53,177 nt of DNA from JAISGQ01 sp045536305 (GCA_045536305.1 JAZSNH010000017.1:1-53177), one strand, 5' to 3'; positions 41,522 through 50,836 are shown, numbered from the stretch's first letter. Numbers and translations are program-made. The notes: generated by a model from the sequence alone, not told the origin.

Positions 41522-42584
41522 ACTTTATTCTTTTTGCGATCTCAATCAATGCGTCCTCTGCCTGAGGAACAAATCCAAGCTTATCGATAAATGCATGATG
41601 CACACCGCGATAACGGATAACGTCGCACTTAACGCCTGCTTCGCTCAGCATTTTCGCAAAATATTCACCCTGAGGGCGAAGTCCGTCAAATTCTGCTGTG
41701 ACAACAAGAGTATCGCATAATCCTTCAAGGTTTGCACACATTGGGCTTATTTCAGGGTCATCTCTTTTTTCGCCGTTTTGCAGGTACATTGCACAAATCT
41801 GCATCATAAATTCGACACTGCCACGTCCATCGCTTCTGCCAAGGTTGAGCCGCGGCATTATAAGCGGTGCCTGTGCTTCGTTCACATCAAAATCGGAAAG
41901 CTTCCATTCAAACGGCAGCGCCTCAAGATTAAGGGATGCAAGCGGATAAAGAAGGAACATGCCCTTTAAATCGCAATTTTTTCGTGCTGTTGATACCGCA
42001 AAGCATGAGGCACAGCTTTCGGCGGCAAGATAAATCTTCTTTTTGTCAATACTATATTTTTCTGCATTTTCTTTTATAAAATCAACAGTTTTAAGACACT
42101 GATTTTTTGCAGTAGGATAAGGTGCTTCCGGTGCAAGAGAGTAATCCACATTAAAAACTACACATTTCGCCTTTTCTGCAAGGAATCGGCATGCATTTTC
42201 ACACATAAATGCAGCACCGGCAAAAAAGCTTCCTGCGTGCATATAGACAAGTGCAGGTCTGTCCTGTGCATCAAAAGGACGTCGAGGGTAATGGATCCAC
42301 ACCTTATACTCATGTCCGTTTTCGGAAAGCACAGCACAATCGGTAATTATTTCTTCCGTATTTATATTCCGATTTGGGAATCCGGTCGATCTGCGAATAT
42401 CCTCTATCCCTTCTGCAGGTCTGTAATTTTTAGCCTGTTCGAGCGCAATTGCAAGCTCCTGTGATTCAAGGCATCCGCTCTGCATATCCGGCAAAGTTCT
42501 GACTGTTATTTCGCTGCCTAAGCTTTCATTCGTCATTCTTACGCTCTGCATCTGACTGAGCCGTTCTATGCTGTATTCCCTCAT
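41520..42584 (-). CDS. Alpha/beta hydrolase of the hormone-sensitive-lipase type, divergent
   Basis: A 354-residue soluble esterase-like protein. KVWIHYPRRPFDAQDRPALVYMHAGSF has the strand before the oxyanion loop; consensus HGGG is HAGS here (quoted only in part). The nucleophile region is LAAESCASCFAVS, in place of GDSAGG. An acid Asp in VVTAEFDGLRPQGE and a His in RGVHHAFID complete a triad. The Gly-poor elbow and loop would alter activity, so I call it only esterase-like. 12 bases downstream of the GT2 gene, so they share a transcript. Confidence 0.78.
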   Translation of the reverse strand: MREYSIERLSQMQSVRMTNESLGSEITVRTLPDMQSGCLESQELAIALEQAKNYRPAEGIEDIRRSTGFPNRNINTEEIITDCAVLSENGHEYKVWIHYPRRPFDAQDRPALVYMHAGSFFAGAAFMCENACRFLAEKAKCVVFNVDYSLAPEAPYPTAKNQCLKTVDFIKENAEKYSIDKKKIYLAAESCASCFAVSTARKNCDLKGMFLLYPLASLNLEALPFEWKLSDFDVNEAQAPLIMPRLNLGRSDGRGSVEFMMQICAMYLQNGEKRDDPEISPMCANLEGLCDTLVVTAEFDGLRPQGEYFAKMLSEAGVKCDVIRYRGVHHAFIDKLGFVPQAEDALIEIAKRIK

Positions 42585-42595
42585 TGATTATCACC

Positions 42596-43654
42596 TTATT
42601 TTTCTGTACTTCTCTTTACAAAGCTATATAAATCAAGCTTTTTTCTTATAAAATATTCTACAGGCAGGCATACTATGGCCGCAACAACATAAGCTGCAAA
42701 CATCCACGGTAAACCGCATATCTGCAAAAGCACCATAACATCAAGATAAACTGCCATTCTTATTCCGGTTGAAAGCATGGTTCTCCACAGACATCTCTGC
42801 TTTATTCCCTTATAGCAAAACAGCTTGTTCAAAAGCAAGCTTATCCCTGCAGAAAAGACCATTATAAATGAAACCGCCAGAGGCCAAAAGTACCAATTTT
42901 TTAGCACTCCGTATATAAACACAAGCACAAACGCCAAAACTACCGATGCAAGTGTTGCCCACGCAGTACGGAACATTCTTTTATATATCCTGAGCGTATC
43001 AAGTGCCGGATTAAAATGCGAGCTGCTGTTGTCGTCTATGTATATCGTTTCCGCAGTGACCTCTGTGATCGGAATATTTTGCCTTGCCGCATACATCAAT
43101 ACATTCATTTCGTAATCATATCGTGAGCCGCTTGGCAGTGCAAGCCAATCTGTATGCTCCGACTTAAATCCGCGCAGACCCATCTGATTATCTCTGAGAT
43201 AACAGCCGGTGACAATTGCAAACATAAACCTTGACATATTGTTTCCGACTCTTGAGCGCAGCGGAATGTTTCCCGAAAACTCACGCGATCCAACCACAAA
43301 CTCTGCCCCGTCTCTCAGCTCTTTACGCACCGCGCAGATATCTTTTATGGCGTGCTGACCGTCTGCATCGGCGGTTATTATGTATTTGCACTCGGGAAAA
43401 ATTTCTCTGATCTTTGAAAATCCGTATTTTAATGCTGCACCCTTGCCTTTATTCTTTTCATGCGCTATTACTGCCGCATGCTCTGCCGCTTTTTCAAAAA
43501 CAGCTTTAAAGGCATCACCGCTGCCATCATCGACTACAAGGACCTTAAAATTTTCATTCCTTATCTCGTCGATAGTTTTCAGCAGAATTTCATTCGGCTT
43601 ATACGCGGGAATAAGAACTACCGTATCCAAAAAATCACTCGCAAACTTCATCAT
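42596..43654 (-). CDS. Family 2 glycosyltransferase fused to a GtrA-like membrane domain
   Basis: Residues 1-225 form a GT2 domain: DTVVLIPAYKPNEILL, LVVDDGSGD, YIITADADGQH (DXD) and FVVGSREFSGNIPLRS. Residues 230-352 hold four membrane helices of a GtrA-like domain (FIYGVLKNWYFWPLAV, LLNKLFCYKG). Such fusions move sugars or sugar-lipids during wall or lipid glycosylation; the acceptor is unknown. Poor ribosome site before ATG 43654, with ATG 43651 as alternative. Confidence 0.85.
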   Translation of the reverse strand: MMKFASDFLDTVVLIPAYKPNEILLKTIDEIRNENFKVLVVDDGSGDAFKAVFEKAAEHAAVIAHEKNKGKGAALKYGFSKIREIFPECKYIITADADGQHAIKDICAVRKELRDGAEFVVGSREFSGNIPLRSRVGNNMSRFMFAIVTGCYLRDNQMGLRGFKSEHTDWLALPSGSRYDYEMNVLMYAARQNIPITEVTAETIYIDDNSSSHFNPALDTLRIYKRMFRTAWATLASVVLAFVLVFIYGVLKNWYFWPLAVSFIMVFSAGISLLLNKLFCYKGIKQRCLWRTMLSTGIRMAVYLDVMVLLQICGLPWMFAAYVVAAIVCLPVEYFIRKKLDLYSFVKRSTEK

Positions 43655-43679
43655 CTAACACATAAACACTCGTTTGATT

Positions 43680-43708
43680 ATTATATCACATACTTTTCGG
43701 AATGTCAC
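43680..43708 (-). promoter_or_regulatory. Promoter of the GT2-esterase pair
   Basis: On the minus strand GTGACA (43708-43703), 17 bases, TATAAT (43685-43680). Start near 43673, leader about 19 bases. Confidence 0.65.
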
Positions 43709-43830
43709 GTTTTTGCATATAATTTGTTTTAGTTAATTGCAAAATAACGTCGAAAATAAAATAATCTGCTTTAATTTGTCGATTACCGTAAAAAACGGAA
43801 AATATAAAGCCTATAATTCTGTCTTTATTA

Positions 43831-43872
43831 GCAAAACAAAAACGGATGCAGATGCATCCGTTTTTGTTTTGC
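43831..43872 (-). terminator. Terminator of the clostripain-like gene
   Basis: A 20-bp perfect stem (43831-43850 with 43853-43872) with a 2-base centre; core CGGATGCA/TGCATCCG with A- and T-rich bases. It overlaps the stop codon of the protease gene. Confidence 0.8.
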
Positions 43873-46376
43873 TATGAATTATATTTTGTCTGAGCAGTCC
43901 ATATTCTGTTGCCGTATATATCGGTCAGGCAATATGAGTAAAGCACTTCGTTATCCTCAAGTATAAGCTCTGCATCACTTACTCTCAAACCGCCGTCAAC
44001 AATAATCGGTGTACCGAAAGTATAGCTTTCGGTATAGGTCTGATCATAGGAGTAGAAATCACATACCAAGTCTATACGATCACCGTCGTTAAACTCTGTG
44101 ACAGTTTTTGCGACAGGAGCTGCAGGGTCGTCATATACAGGGCGATAGCCCTCTACTCTGCCCTCTTTTTCTCTGCTGTCAAATACGATTATAATCTGCA
44201 CACTTTCCCCGTTGAGCAATGCGGGTATATAGCCAGTGACAACATAATCCTTATCGTCATCACTGCGCTGCTCAGAAAGCATATAATAGCTTGCAATCTG
44301 TCCGTTGAGAGTAACCCACTGACCATCATAGTCTATATACAGATCACCAGTCTCTTCATCTCTTGTATAGATATTGTCCATACCGAGATCGATATAACCC
44401 TCACCGTCATCATAGAATACGTTGAGCTCAATATTTTGTACAAGATCCCATTCTTCTGCCGTAAGGCTTACAACCTTTTCACCCTCTTCGTTCTCTGTTA
44501 TAACAACATGATCGGGATCAAGGTAATTATCTGCAACATAATCCTTGTACTGCTTTATCTGTTTTTTGTCAAACCATTCTTCGTCCTGTCCTACATCAAT
44601 ACCTGTAATTTCTTTGGACTTTTTATTCTTGAGAAACAGATCAAACATTGTGCCGATAAGATCACCGTTGCTGCCGGAGGCGTTTGAACTGCCGCCCAAC
44701 AGATCTATCATATCAAGCAGCGAACCCGATGAAGAGCTTGATGAAGAGCCGCCCATCATACTGCCGAACAGAGAATCCATAAGATCTCCGCTTCCGCCGT
44801 TTGCAATATGTCCGCCTGCGGTAACACTTGCAAAGTCTTTTATGCATTCTCCGTAGCTGTCGTCAAGGCCTATTCTGTCATAAGTTTTCAATGCGCTTGA
44901 CATAATACTGCTTGAGCCGTAGGGGAAGTATATCGAGACACCGTATGCATTCTTTATGTTGCTCGATGTGCGGTTATACTTTACGCAGTTTTGAAGTGCG
45001 CTTGCAAATGCCTTTGATTCGGCTGTTCCAATACGTTTTGCAAGATCAATCACATCGACCTGATCGATATTTGATGAAAACTCTCTTGTTGCACTGCGTG
45101 CATCTGAGATTTTCTTGTAATCATCATTGTCTATAAGCTCTGATGTGGATTTTGCAAATTCGTTGAAGGCTTCGGGTACTGTTCCGGAAAGCTCTGCAAG
45201 ATCAATTATTGAAAGCGTAGTCTTACTTCCGGGGGTTTCCTTTGCACAGGTCTCTACAAAGCTGTCAATGATCTCTTTGCCAAGCTCTACTGTGGAAATG
45301 GAGGTATTGGAAGAAAGAAGGTTCAGCCAGTCGGTATAATACCAACCAACACCGGGCTCTGTTTCCTCTGATGCAATAAGATAATCTGCATAACGCTCTG
45401 CAACTATAGCTGTTTCGAGGGTCGCCATGAGACATGCGTCAAATCCGATAAAATCAAACTTGCAGCCGCTGGCTTTCAGTGCCTGATCTATCTCGTCGAG
45501 AGTCATCGAATCGCTCTGGTAATGCTGATCGTAGCCGTAGCCGCTTACAGATCCGCCGCCGTGATCCCAGAAGATAAGGCAATATCTGTCTGCTTCATAG
45601 TTTTCGGTGCAATAATTTATAAACTCGGTAAGTGTTTCCGGTTCGACCATCGACTTCTTTTTGGATTCCTCAAGAAGCTTCATTCCGTTGGAGGTCACTT
45701 TGAATATCTGATTCTTGCTATTGCTTATAGTGTTGTTCTTCCACTTCTTTGTGCCGCCTGTTTCAACAATTATATTTACATTGTCGGCTATGTTGGCATT
45801 TATCATTTCCTTTAAATCGGAGGTTGCCATACCATACTCAGACTCAAGATCTGTTCCGCAGATGTATATCATTATTGTTGTTGTCGCGTTGCTTGCAGGA
45901 TACTGAGTATATTTGCTTCTCGCTTCGTTCGAAACGCTCAGATCTGCTTCCTGCTCAGTGCTTACGCTGCCTGCAATACCCAGTGAATCAGTAATGCCCA
46001 GTGGCTCTGAGTAACCCTCATTAGACAGACATGCACTTTTACCGTTCCCAAAAAGGAACCACAATACAAGAAGCGCTATAAGAACAATAACTATTATCCT
46101 CAGGGTTTTATTCTTTTTAAGTACCGATAAAAGTCCCAATCCGCCAAGCGCAGACAAGCATCCACCGCCGGACGAAGAGGAGCTGCTTCCGCTGCCGCCG
46201 AGCAGAGAAGAAAATATATCTCTGTTTCCGGTAGAACCGTGGCTGCTTCCCGAAGAACCTCTTCCGCTATAGCCGCCTGTTTTACCCACAGGTCTTTTTC
46301 CCACAGAGCTTCCTCTGCCGCCCACAGAGGCCTTTCCACCCGATTCTGTACGTCTTCTGCCGTTTTGTTGTGCCAT
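43872..46376 (-). CDS. Membrane-anchored clostripain-family (C11) cysteine peptidase
   Basis: An 834-residue protein. Residues 1-75 are Gly-, Ser- and Arg-rich and lack a signal peptide; a membrane helix is at 92-109; the rest should be outside. The C11 peptidase domain (about 165-500) has the catalytic His in FWDHGGGSVSGYG (H272) and Cys in FIGFDACLMATLET (C315). A second low-complexity insert (GSMMGGSSSSSSSGSLLDM, around 540-570) precedes a 200-residue C-terminal beta-domain. C11 enzymes cleave after Arg or Lys. I use ATG 46376 with GGAAGGAG, not 46457. Its target is unknown. Confidence 0.88.
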   Translation of the reverse strand: MAQQNGRRRTESGGKASVGGRGSSVGKRPVGKTGGYSGRGSSGSSHGSTGNRDIFSSLLGGSGSSSSSSGGGCLSALGGLGLLSVLKKNKTLRIIVIVLIALLVLWFLFGNGKSACLSNEGYSEPLGITDSLGIAGSVSTEQEADLSVSNEARSKYTQYPASNATTTIMIYICGTDLESEYGMATSDLKEMINANIADNVNIIVETGGTKKWKNNTISNSKNQIFKVTSNGMKLLEESKKKSMVEPETLTEFINYCTENYEADRYCLIFWDHGGGSVSGYGYDQHYQSDSMTLDEIDQALKASGCKFDFIGFDACLMATLETAIVAERYADYLIASEETEPGVGWYYTDWLNLLSSNTSISTVELGKEIIDSFVETCAKETPGSKTTLSIIDLAELSGTVPEAFNEFAKSTSELIDNDDYKKISDARSATREFSSNIDQVDVIDLAKRIGTAESKAFASALQNCVKYNRTSSNIKNAYGVSIYFPYGSSSIMSSALKTYDRIGLDDSYGECIKDFASVTAGGHIANGGSGDLMDSLFGSMMGGSSSSSSSGSLLDMIDLLGGSSNASGSNGDLIGTMFDLFLKNKKSKEITGIDVGQDEEWFDKKQIKQYKDYVADNYLDPDHVVITENEEGEKVVSLTAEEWDLVQNIELNVFYDDGEGYIDLGMDNIYTRDEETGDLYIDYDGQWVTLNGQIASYYMLSEQRSDDDKDYVVTGYIPALLNGESVQIIIVFDSREKEGRVEGYRPVYDDPAAPVAKTVTEFNDGDRIDLVCDFYSYDQTYTESYTFGTPIIVDGGLRVSDAELILEDNEVLYSYCLTDIYGNRIWTAQTKYNS

Positions 46377-46514
46377 ATTTAAACTCCTTCCAATAATGAT
46401 TATTGTATTAGGCAAATATATACTTATATAATAACACATATTCTTCCATAATAACAATATTTTTTTATTTTCCGCGCTAAATTCGCCTTGTATATACTTT
46501 TAACCCCTCTCCAC

Positions 46515-46542
46515 TTGAAATTTATTGCACTGTTAGTATAAA
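46515..46542 (+). promoter_or_regulatory. Promoter of the 5'-nucleotidase gene
   Basis: TTGAAA (46515-46520), a 16-base spacer and TATAAA (46537-46542). Start near 46549, leader about 43 bases. Confidence 0.55.
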
Positions 46543-46591
46543 ATCAATATGTAAGTCACATTGTCAGTCACAGTTCTGAAAGGAATCATGT

Positions 46592-48091
46592 ATGAGTAAT
46601 CTAAAAAAACTTACCCTTCTTCATTCAAATGATCTTCACGGTGATTTTCTTGCCAAGGAGGTAGATAAATCTCTTCTTGGTGGAACCTCCATGCTTTCAG
46701 GTTATGTGGATAAGGTTCGCCACGAAGAGGAAAGTGTTATATATGCTGTATCGGGTGACATGTTCCGTGGCTCTGTTATCGACTCTGAATACAAGGGACT
46801 TTCCACAATAGAAATAATGAACATGATCGCACCTGATGTTGTAACTCTCGGAAACCATGAGGTGGACTACGGTATTGGTCATCTGCTGTTTGTGGAAAAA
46901 TGTACTAACTTTCCAATTATTAATGCCAACATGTACCTTTCGGGCACTACTGTGCGAATGTTCCGATCTCATATTATAAAAAAGGTAAATGGCATGAGGA
47001 TTCTTTTTATCGGTGTATTAACGGATGATGCTCTTGTCAAGGCAAAGCACGAGGAACTGATAAGCGATCTCATTGATGTCCGTGATGCCGCGGAGGAGGT
47101 CGGAAGAATATGCAATGCTTACCGCACGGAAAACATTGATCTTACTGTGCTTCTTACCCACATCGGTTTTGATGCGGACAAAAAGCTTGCCGCCAAACTC
47201 GACAAAAGCTTTGGTGTTGATATAATCATCGGAGGTCACACCCACACCCTAATGGAGAAACCTGAGGTCGTAAACGGTATTCCTATCGTGCAGGCTGCTT
47301 CTGGAACCGCACAGATCGGAAGGTTTGATATTATTGTTGACACTGACAACAACTGCATTGACAGCTACACCTGGGAGCTTGTACCCATTAACAGTAAAAA
47401 TTGTCCCAAGGACAAGGAGCTCGAAAAAGTAATCAGGAAATACAAGCGCTACACCGATAAGAAGTACGGACGCGTTGTCACCCGTCTCGCCGACTGTTGT
47501 ACACACCCTGCACGTAATCAGGAAACCTCTCTCGGAAGACTTCTCAGCGATGCTTTCAAGGAAATGCTGGGACTTGATATCATGCTTCTGGCTTCAGGCA
47601 GTATTCGCGGAAAATCACTCGGACCGATTGTTCTTTATAATGATCTGGTTCAGATACTGCCGTTTAACGACGAGATATATCGGATTGAGATAAACGGAGA
47701 GCAGCTTCGCCGTATGATAACATATATGCTCCGTCCGGAAGCCTTCTCTGACGGACACACGGAATTTTATCAGATTTCCGCCGGTATACGTATCGAGTAC
47801 GATAAGGACGCCTGCAAACTTTTAAATCTGTCTTTCGAGGGACGCGAGATAGAAGACACCGACATATTCAGCGTCGGCATGCAGGGTTACCATTTAAACA
47901 ATATCAGCGATTTTCTCGGTGTTTCCTATGATGAAATAGCAAACACAAAAAAGCCTATAGTTGTTGCGACTAACGATCTGCATATTCTGGATGAATATTT
48001 CAGTCACCGCGAAATGATTAAGGTATCGAGCGAGAAAAGAATAGTACTGCATGAATCAAAAGCTTCTTCTGCAAACAAAAATGATATATGA
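46592..48091 (+). CDS. Bifunctional metallophosphatase / 5'-nucleotidase family enzyme, no signal peptide
   Basis: A 499-residue two-domain hydrolase. The N-terminal calcineurin-like domain has LLHSNDLHGDF, GDMFRGSV, TLGNHEVDYG, TVLLTHIGFDAD and IIGGHTHTLMEKP. The C-terminal 5'-nucleotidase domain begins near NQETSLGRLLSDAFKEMLG and has LLASGSIRGKSLG. Most family members (UshA, YfkN) are exported, but this one begins MSNLKKLTLLHSND with no signal, so it would work inside the cell. Substrate could be nucleotides or cyclic nucleotides. Own promoter and terminator. Confidence 0.9.
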   Translation: MSNLKKLTLLHSNDLHGDFLAKEVDKSLLGGTSMLSGYVDKVRHEEESVIYAVSGDMFRGSVIDSEYKGLSTIEIMNMIAPDVVTLGNHEVDYGIGHLLFVEKCTNFPIINANMYLSGTTVRMFRSHIIKKVNGMRILFIGVLTDDALVKAKHEELISDLIDVRDAAEEVGRICNAYRTENIDLTVLLTHIGFDADKKLAAKLDKSFGVDIIIGGHTHTLMEKPEVVNGIPIVQAASGTAQIGRFDIIVDTDNNCIDSYTWELVPINSKNCPKDKELEKVIRKYKRYTDKKYGRVVTRLADCCTHPARNQETSLGRLLSDAFKEMLGLDIMLLASGSIRGKSLGPIVLYNDLVQILPFNDEIYRIEINGEQLRRMITYMLRPEAFSDGHTEFYQISAGIRIEYDKDACKLLNLSFEGREIEDTDIFSVGMQGYHLNNISDFLGVSYDEIANTKKPIVVATNDLHILDEYFSHREMIKVSSEKRIVLHESKASSANKNDI

Positions 48092-48099
48092 CACTCCAT

Positions 48100-48131
48100 C
48101 AGCCGTCGGAAAATTCGATGGCTGTATTTTT
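48100..48131 (+). terminator. Terminator of the 5'-nucleotidase gene
   Basis: CAGCCGTCG (48100-48108) pairs with CGATGGCTG (48116-48124), with one G-T pair, followed by TATTTTTA. Confidence 0.75.
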
Positions 48132-48135
48132 ACTA

Positions 48136-48164
48136 TTGACATATTTTTTATTTTATGTTAGTAT
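48136..48164 (+). promoter_or_regulatory. Sigma-A promoter of the lipoprotein gene
   Basis: A perfect TTGACA (48136-48141), 17 bases, TAGTAT (48159-48164). Start near 48171, leader about 69 bases, AT-rich. Confidence 0.65.
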
Positions 48165-48239
48165 GATTATGAACAAATCGTTAATTGTAAATGAATAATT
48201 AATGTTCTATTTAATAACATTTTGTAAAGAAGGCTCTTT

Positions 48240-48836
48240 GTGAAAAGATATATTGTGCTGCTTATTTCCTTGATATTTATATTGTCAATCTCAGGGTGTA
48301 CATTTTACGGCGACAGCGAGGGCGACACCGAAAATCAGGAAGAGATAATTGACGACGAAGAGAAGTACGACGATCTCTTTATCGAGCGGCCCGAGGACAC
48401 CAATCTTGAGTTCTGGATAACTGAAAAGTTTGATGAATCACAGCTTTCCCCCTATCATTTCAAGCTTTATGATCCGTATGGCGGCTATACCTTCTATGGA
48501 ACAGGGTATCAACCAATAAATTACAACCACCATGATCTGTACTATGAGCCGCCCGAATATTATGTAGAATATGATTTTACAGGCTATCCGAACTTTGTAG
48601 ATGAATTACATATATCAAGAATAAAAATCACCGATCCTTCTGTAAGAGTATTCGGATTAACAATCAACTCGCCTATAGAAGAATATAAGGAAGTATTTAA
48701 AAAGTATAATTTTACTGTCACTAAAGAAAATGCTGATTTTATCAGAGCAGACAGAGGAAGATTATCTATACGCTTTGAGAAGGACAGCTATCTTTATCTT
48801 TTTACTTATACCGATTTGGGTGATATCGTTATCTGA
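48240..48836 (+). CDS. Predicted lipoprotein of unknown function
   Basis: A 198-residue secreted lipoprotein. The signal peptide KRYIVLLISLIFILSISGC ends in a lipobox with Cys at residue 20, where lipid would be added. An acidic linker (GDSEGDTENQEEIIDDEE) follows, then a Tyr- and Pro-rich region (YYEPPEYYVEYDFTGYP) and a C-terminal mixed domain. Family not recognised. The GTG start at 48240 is preferred since AAAGAAGG lies upstream and no ATG fits. It has its own promoter and terminator. Confidence 0.8.
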   Translation: MKRYIVLLISLIFILSISGCTFYGDSEGDTENQEEIIDDEEKYDDLFIERPEDTNLEFWITEKFDESQLSPYHFKLYDPYGGYTFYGTGYQPINYNHHDLYYEPPEYYVEYDFTGYPNFVDELHISRIKITDPSVRVFGLTINSPIEEYKEVFKKYNFTVTKENADFIRADRGRLSIRFEKDSYLYLFTYTDLGDIVI

Positions 48837-48870
48837 TCCCTTTTTATATATAAAAAAGCTGACGTATGAG

Positions 48871-48910
48871 AAAAACGGACTATGATCTTTTGGTCATAGT
48901 CCATTTTTCT
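48871..48910 (+). terminator. Terminator of the lipoprotein gene
   Basis: GGACTATGATC (48877-48887) pairs with GGTCATAGTCC (48892-48902), flanked by A and T runs, so it may act in both directions. Confidence 0.8.
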
Positions 48911-48957
48911 TAAAATTCATTTCTTGATAGATTTCATAGTATAATCCTATTCCCCTC

Positions 48958-48986
48958 TTGTTAACATTACAAATTTCGGTTATAAT
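48958..48986 (+). promoter_or_regulatory. Sigma-A promoter of the VanY-type gene
   Basis: TTGTTA (48958-48963), a 17-base spacer and a perfect TATAAT (48981-48986). Start near 48993. This rules out the in-frame TTG at 48958 as a start codon. Confidence 0.8.
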
Positions 48987-49026
48987 TTCTTTGTCAGCAA
49001 ACGTCTCTATAAGGAGGTGTTATGAG

Positions 49027-50151
49027 ATGTCACGATCAAATCCCGCTCAGAAATTAAGACCCTTATTTACCGTGCTTATTCTTTTTTTATGTATTGCACT
49101 GATTTTTATAAATTATATTTTTGAATCAAAATCGGAGTATTTTCCCGAAAATGCACCCTCTGACAGCGGCAGTGAGTCTTTATCATTTTTTCCGGAGCTG
49201 AGAGACAACATCTTGCAATTTAAGACTATTGATCTTTCAACGCTTTCTATGATACGCACCGATGATGCATACGCCGTTTACATCGGTGATACACTCTCCC
49301 CTGAAATAAAACTGATTCCGCCCACAGCCGATGCACAGCTTTCATACTCTGTTTCCTCCGCCGATATCGCTGTTATAGATGAAAACGGTACTATAACCGG
49401 AATATCGGAAGGCAGAAGCACTGTTAATATTACCGATTCTTCCGGTATATCAGCCTCCTATGAGATAGTTGTTAAAAAGAAAATGCCTGACCCTGCAAAG
49501 GATTATCCCTCGCTGTTTGATGAAAAAATCGTGATAGTTAACGTAAACAATCCATTGAGCAAGAGTTATGAACCTAATGTGGTTAAAACAAGCAATGTAG
49601 TCCCCTCCAAGGCGGCAGAGCTTTCCCTTGATGCCGAAGCTCTCAAGCACTATGCACTTATGCACAGCGAATGCAAAAAAGCAACCGGTGAAAATGTAAA
49701 GCTGATAACCGGCTACAGAAGCTATTCTACTCAGAGCTACATATTCAATCAGCAGGTAGCAAAGTTTACCGATAAAGGCTACAGCAAAACCGAAGCTAAA
49801 ACTCTTGCAGGTCAGACTGTACAGCCACCGGGAAAATCGGAGCATCAGCTCGGTGTTTCCATTGATATTGGCATCTCATTGAGCGTTTCCGATACGTTCC
49901 ATAAAACAAAGGCAGGGGCATGGATAACAGAGCACGCTCATGAATACGGCTGGATACTTCGCTATCCTGCCGATAAGGTGGAACTGACAGGCATTAACTA
50001 TGAGCCTTGGCATTTCAGATATGTGGGTACAGAGCATGCAACATACATATATAACCATGGTCTTTGCCTTGAGGAATATGTCCTTCTTCAGGAAGAAGCC
50101 GCACAAAACGCCATTGAATATTCTGCCGACCACCCTGCCGCATGCGATTGA
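49027..50151 (+). CDS. D-alanyl-D-alanine carboxypeptidase, VanY type, with Ig-like domain
   Basis: A 374-residue cell-wall enzyme that would remove the terminal D-Ala of peptidoglycan stems. Residues 13-32 are a membrane anchor. Residues about 84-150 form a Big_2 Ig-like domain (SADIAVIDENGTITGISEGR, STVNITDSSG). Residues about 200-345 are the M15B domain, with LITGYRSYSTQ, PPGKSEHQLGVSIDI (H273, D280) and INYEPWHFRYVG (E326, H329), the zinc and catalytic residues. ATG 49027 has an AAGGAGG site 9 bases upstream. No van regulators nearby, so wall remodelling rather than vancomycin resistance is likely. Confidence 0.92.
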   Translation: MSRSNPAQKLRPLFTVLILFLCIALIFINYIFESKSEYFPENAPSDSGSESLSFFPELRDNILQFKTIDLSTLSMIRTDDAYAVYIGDTLSPEIKLIPPTADAQLSYSVSSADIAVIDENGTITGISEGRSTVNITDSSGISASYEIVVKKKMPDPAKDYPSLFDEKIVIVNVNNPLSKSYEPNVVKTSNVVPSKAAELSLDAEALKHYALMHSECKKATGENVKLITGYRSYSTQSYIFNQQVAKFTDKGYSKTEAKTLAGQTVQPPGKSEHQLGVSIDIGISLSVSDTFHKTKAGAWITEHAHEYGWILRYPADKVELTGINYEPWHFRYVGTEHATYIYNHGLCLEEYVLLQEEAAQNAIEYSADHPAACD

Positions 50152-50170
50152 TAAAATATGTTAAAGGTAA

Positions 50171-50210
50171 AAAACAAAAGGCTGAACCGAAGTTCAGCCT
50201 TTTGTTTTAT
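50171..50210. terminator. Bidirectional terminator between the VanY-type gene and upp
   Basis: AAAACAAAAGGCTGAAC (50171-50187) pairs with GTTCAGCCTTTTGTTTT (50192-50208). It overlaps the upp stop codon. Confidence 0.88.
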
Positions 50211-50836
50211 TTTGTACCAAATATTCTGTCTCCGGCATCTCCCAATCCCGGACAGATATAAGCGTTTTTATTAAGCTCGCGATCAAGATTGCCAACATAG
50301 ATCTTGACATCGGGATGAGCCTCGTGAAGCTTTTTAACACCCTCCGGAGCTGCAATAATGCACATGAACTTAATATCAACACCGCCGTGATTTTTAATCA
50401 TGGTAATTGCATCAACAGCAGAACCGCCTGTTGCCAGCATAGGATCTACTACGACAACTGTTCTCTCTTTTATAGGTGTGGGAAGCTTGCAGTAATATTC
50501 GCAGGGCTGATGTGTTTCTTCATCACGGTACATGCCAATATGTCCGACCTTAGCACTCGGAACAAGTGCCAGAACACCTGACACCATACCGAGACCTGCT
50601 CTGAGTATAGGAACAACGGCAAGCTTTCTGCCTGCAATCATAGGAGTTTTGCATGTTTCTATAGGCGTTTCGACCTCCACATCCTCTGTAGGAAGATCGC
50701 TTAGTGCCTCGTATCCCTCAAGCATTGCAATCTCTTCAACAAGCTTACGAAACTCATTTGTTCCCGTATTCTTATCTCTTAAAAGAGAAATTTTATGCTT
50801 GATAAGCGGATGATTGAGAATAATAACATTTTCCAT
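50207..50836 (-). CDS. upp: Uracil phosphoribosyltransferase
   Basis: Salvages uracil to UMP with PRPP. The PRPP-binding motif is VVVVDPMLATGGSAVDAI; other family stretches are NHPLIKHKISLLRDKNTG, VVPILRAGLGMVSGVL and YICPGLGDAGDRIFGTK at the C-terminus. 209 residues is the standard length. It is monocistronic and divergent from ldh. The 310-base intergenic region (50837-51146) has the promoters of both genes and the Rex-like box; the rest is AT-rich with no gene visible. Confidence 0.97.
   Translation of the reverse strand: MENVIILNHPLIKHKISLLRDKNTGTNEFRKLVEEIAMLEGYEALSDLPTEDVEVETPIETCKTPMIAGRKLAVVPILRAGLGMVSGVLALVPSAKVGHIGMYRDEETHQPCEYYCKLPTPIKERTVVVVDPMLATGGSAVDAITMIKNHGGVDIKFMCIIAAPEGVKKLHEAHPDVKIYVGNLDRELNKNAYICPGLGDAGDRIFGTK

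Noticed and set aside
48958..49026. Upstream TTG start of the VanY-type gene
   Set aside because: That TTG is the -35 box of a strong promoter; transcription should begin downstream of it.
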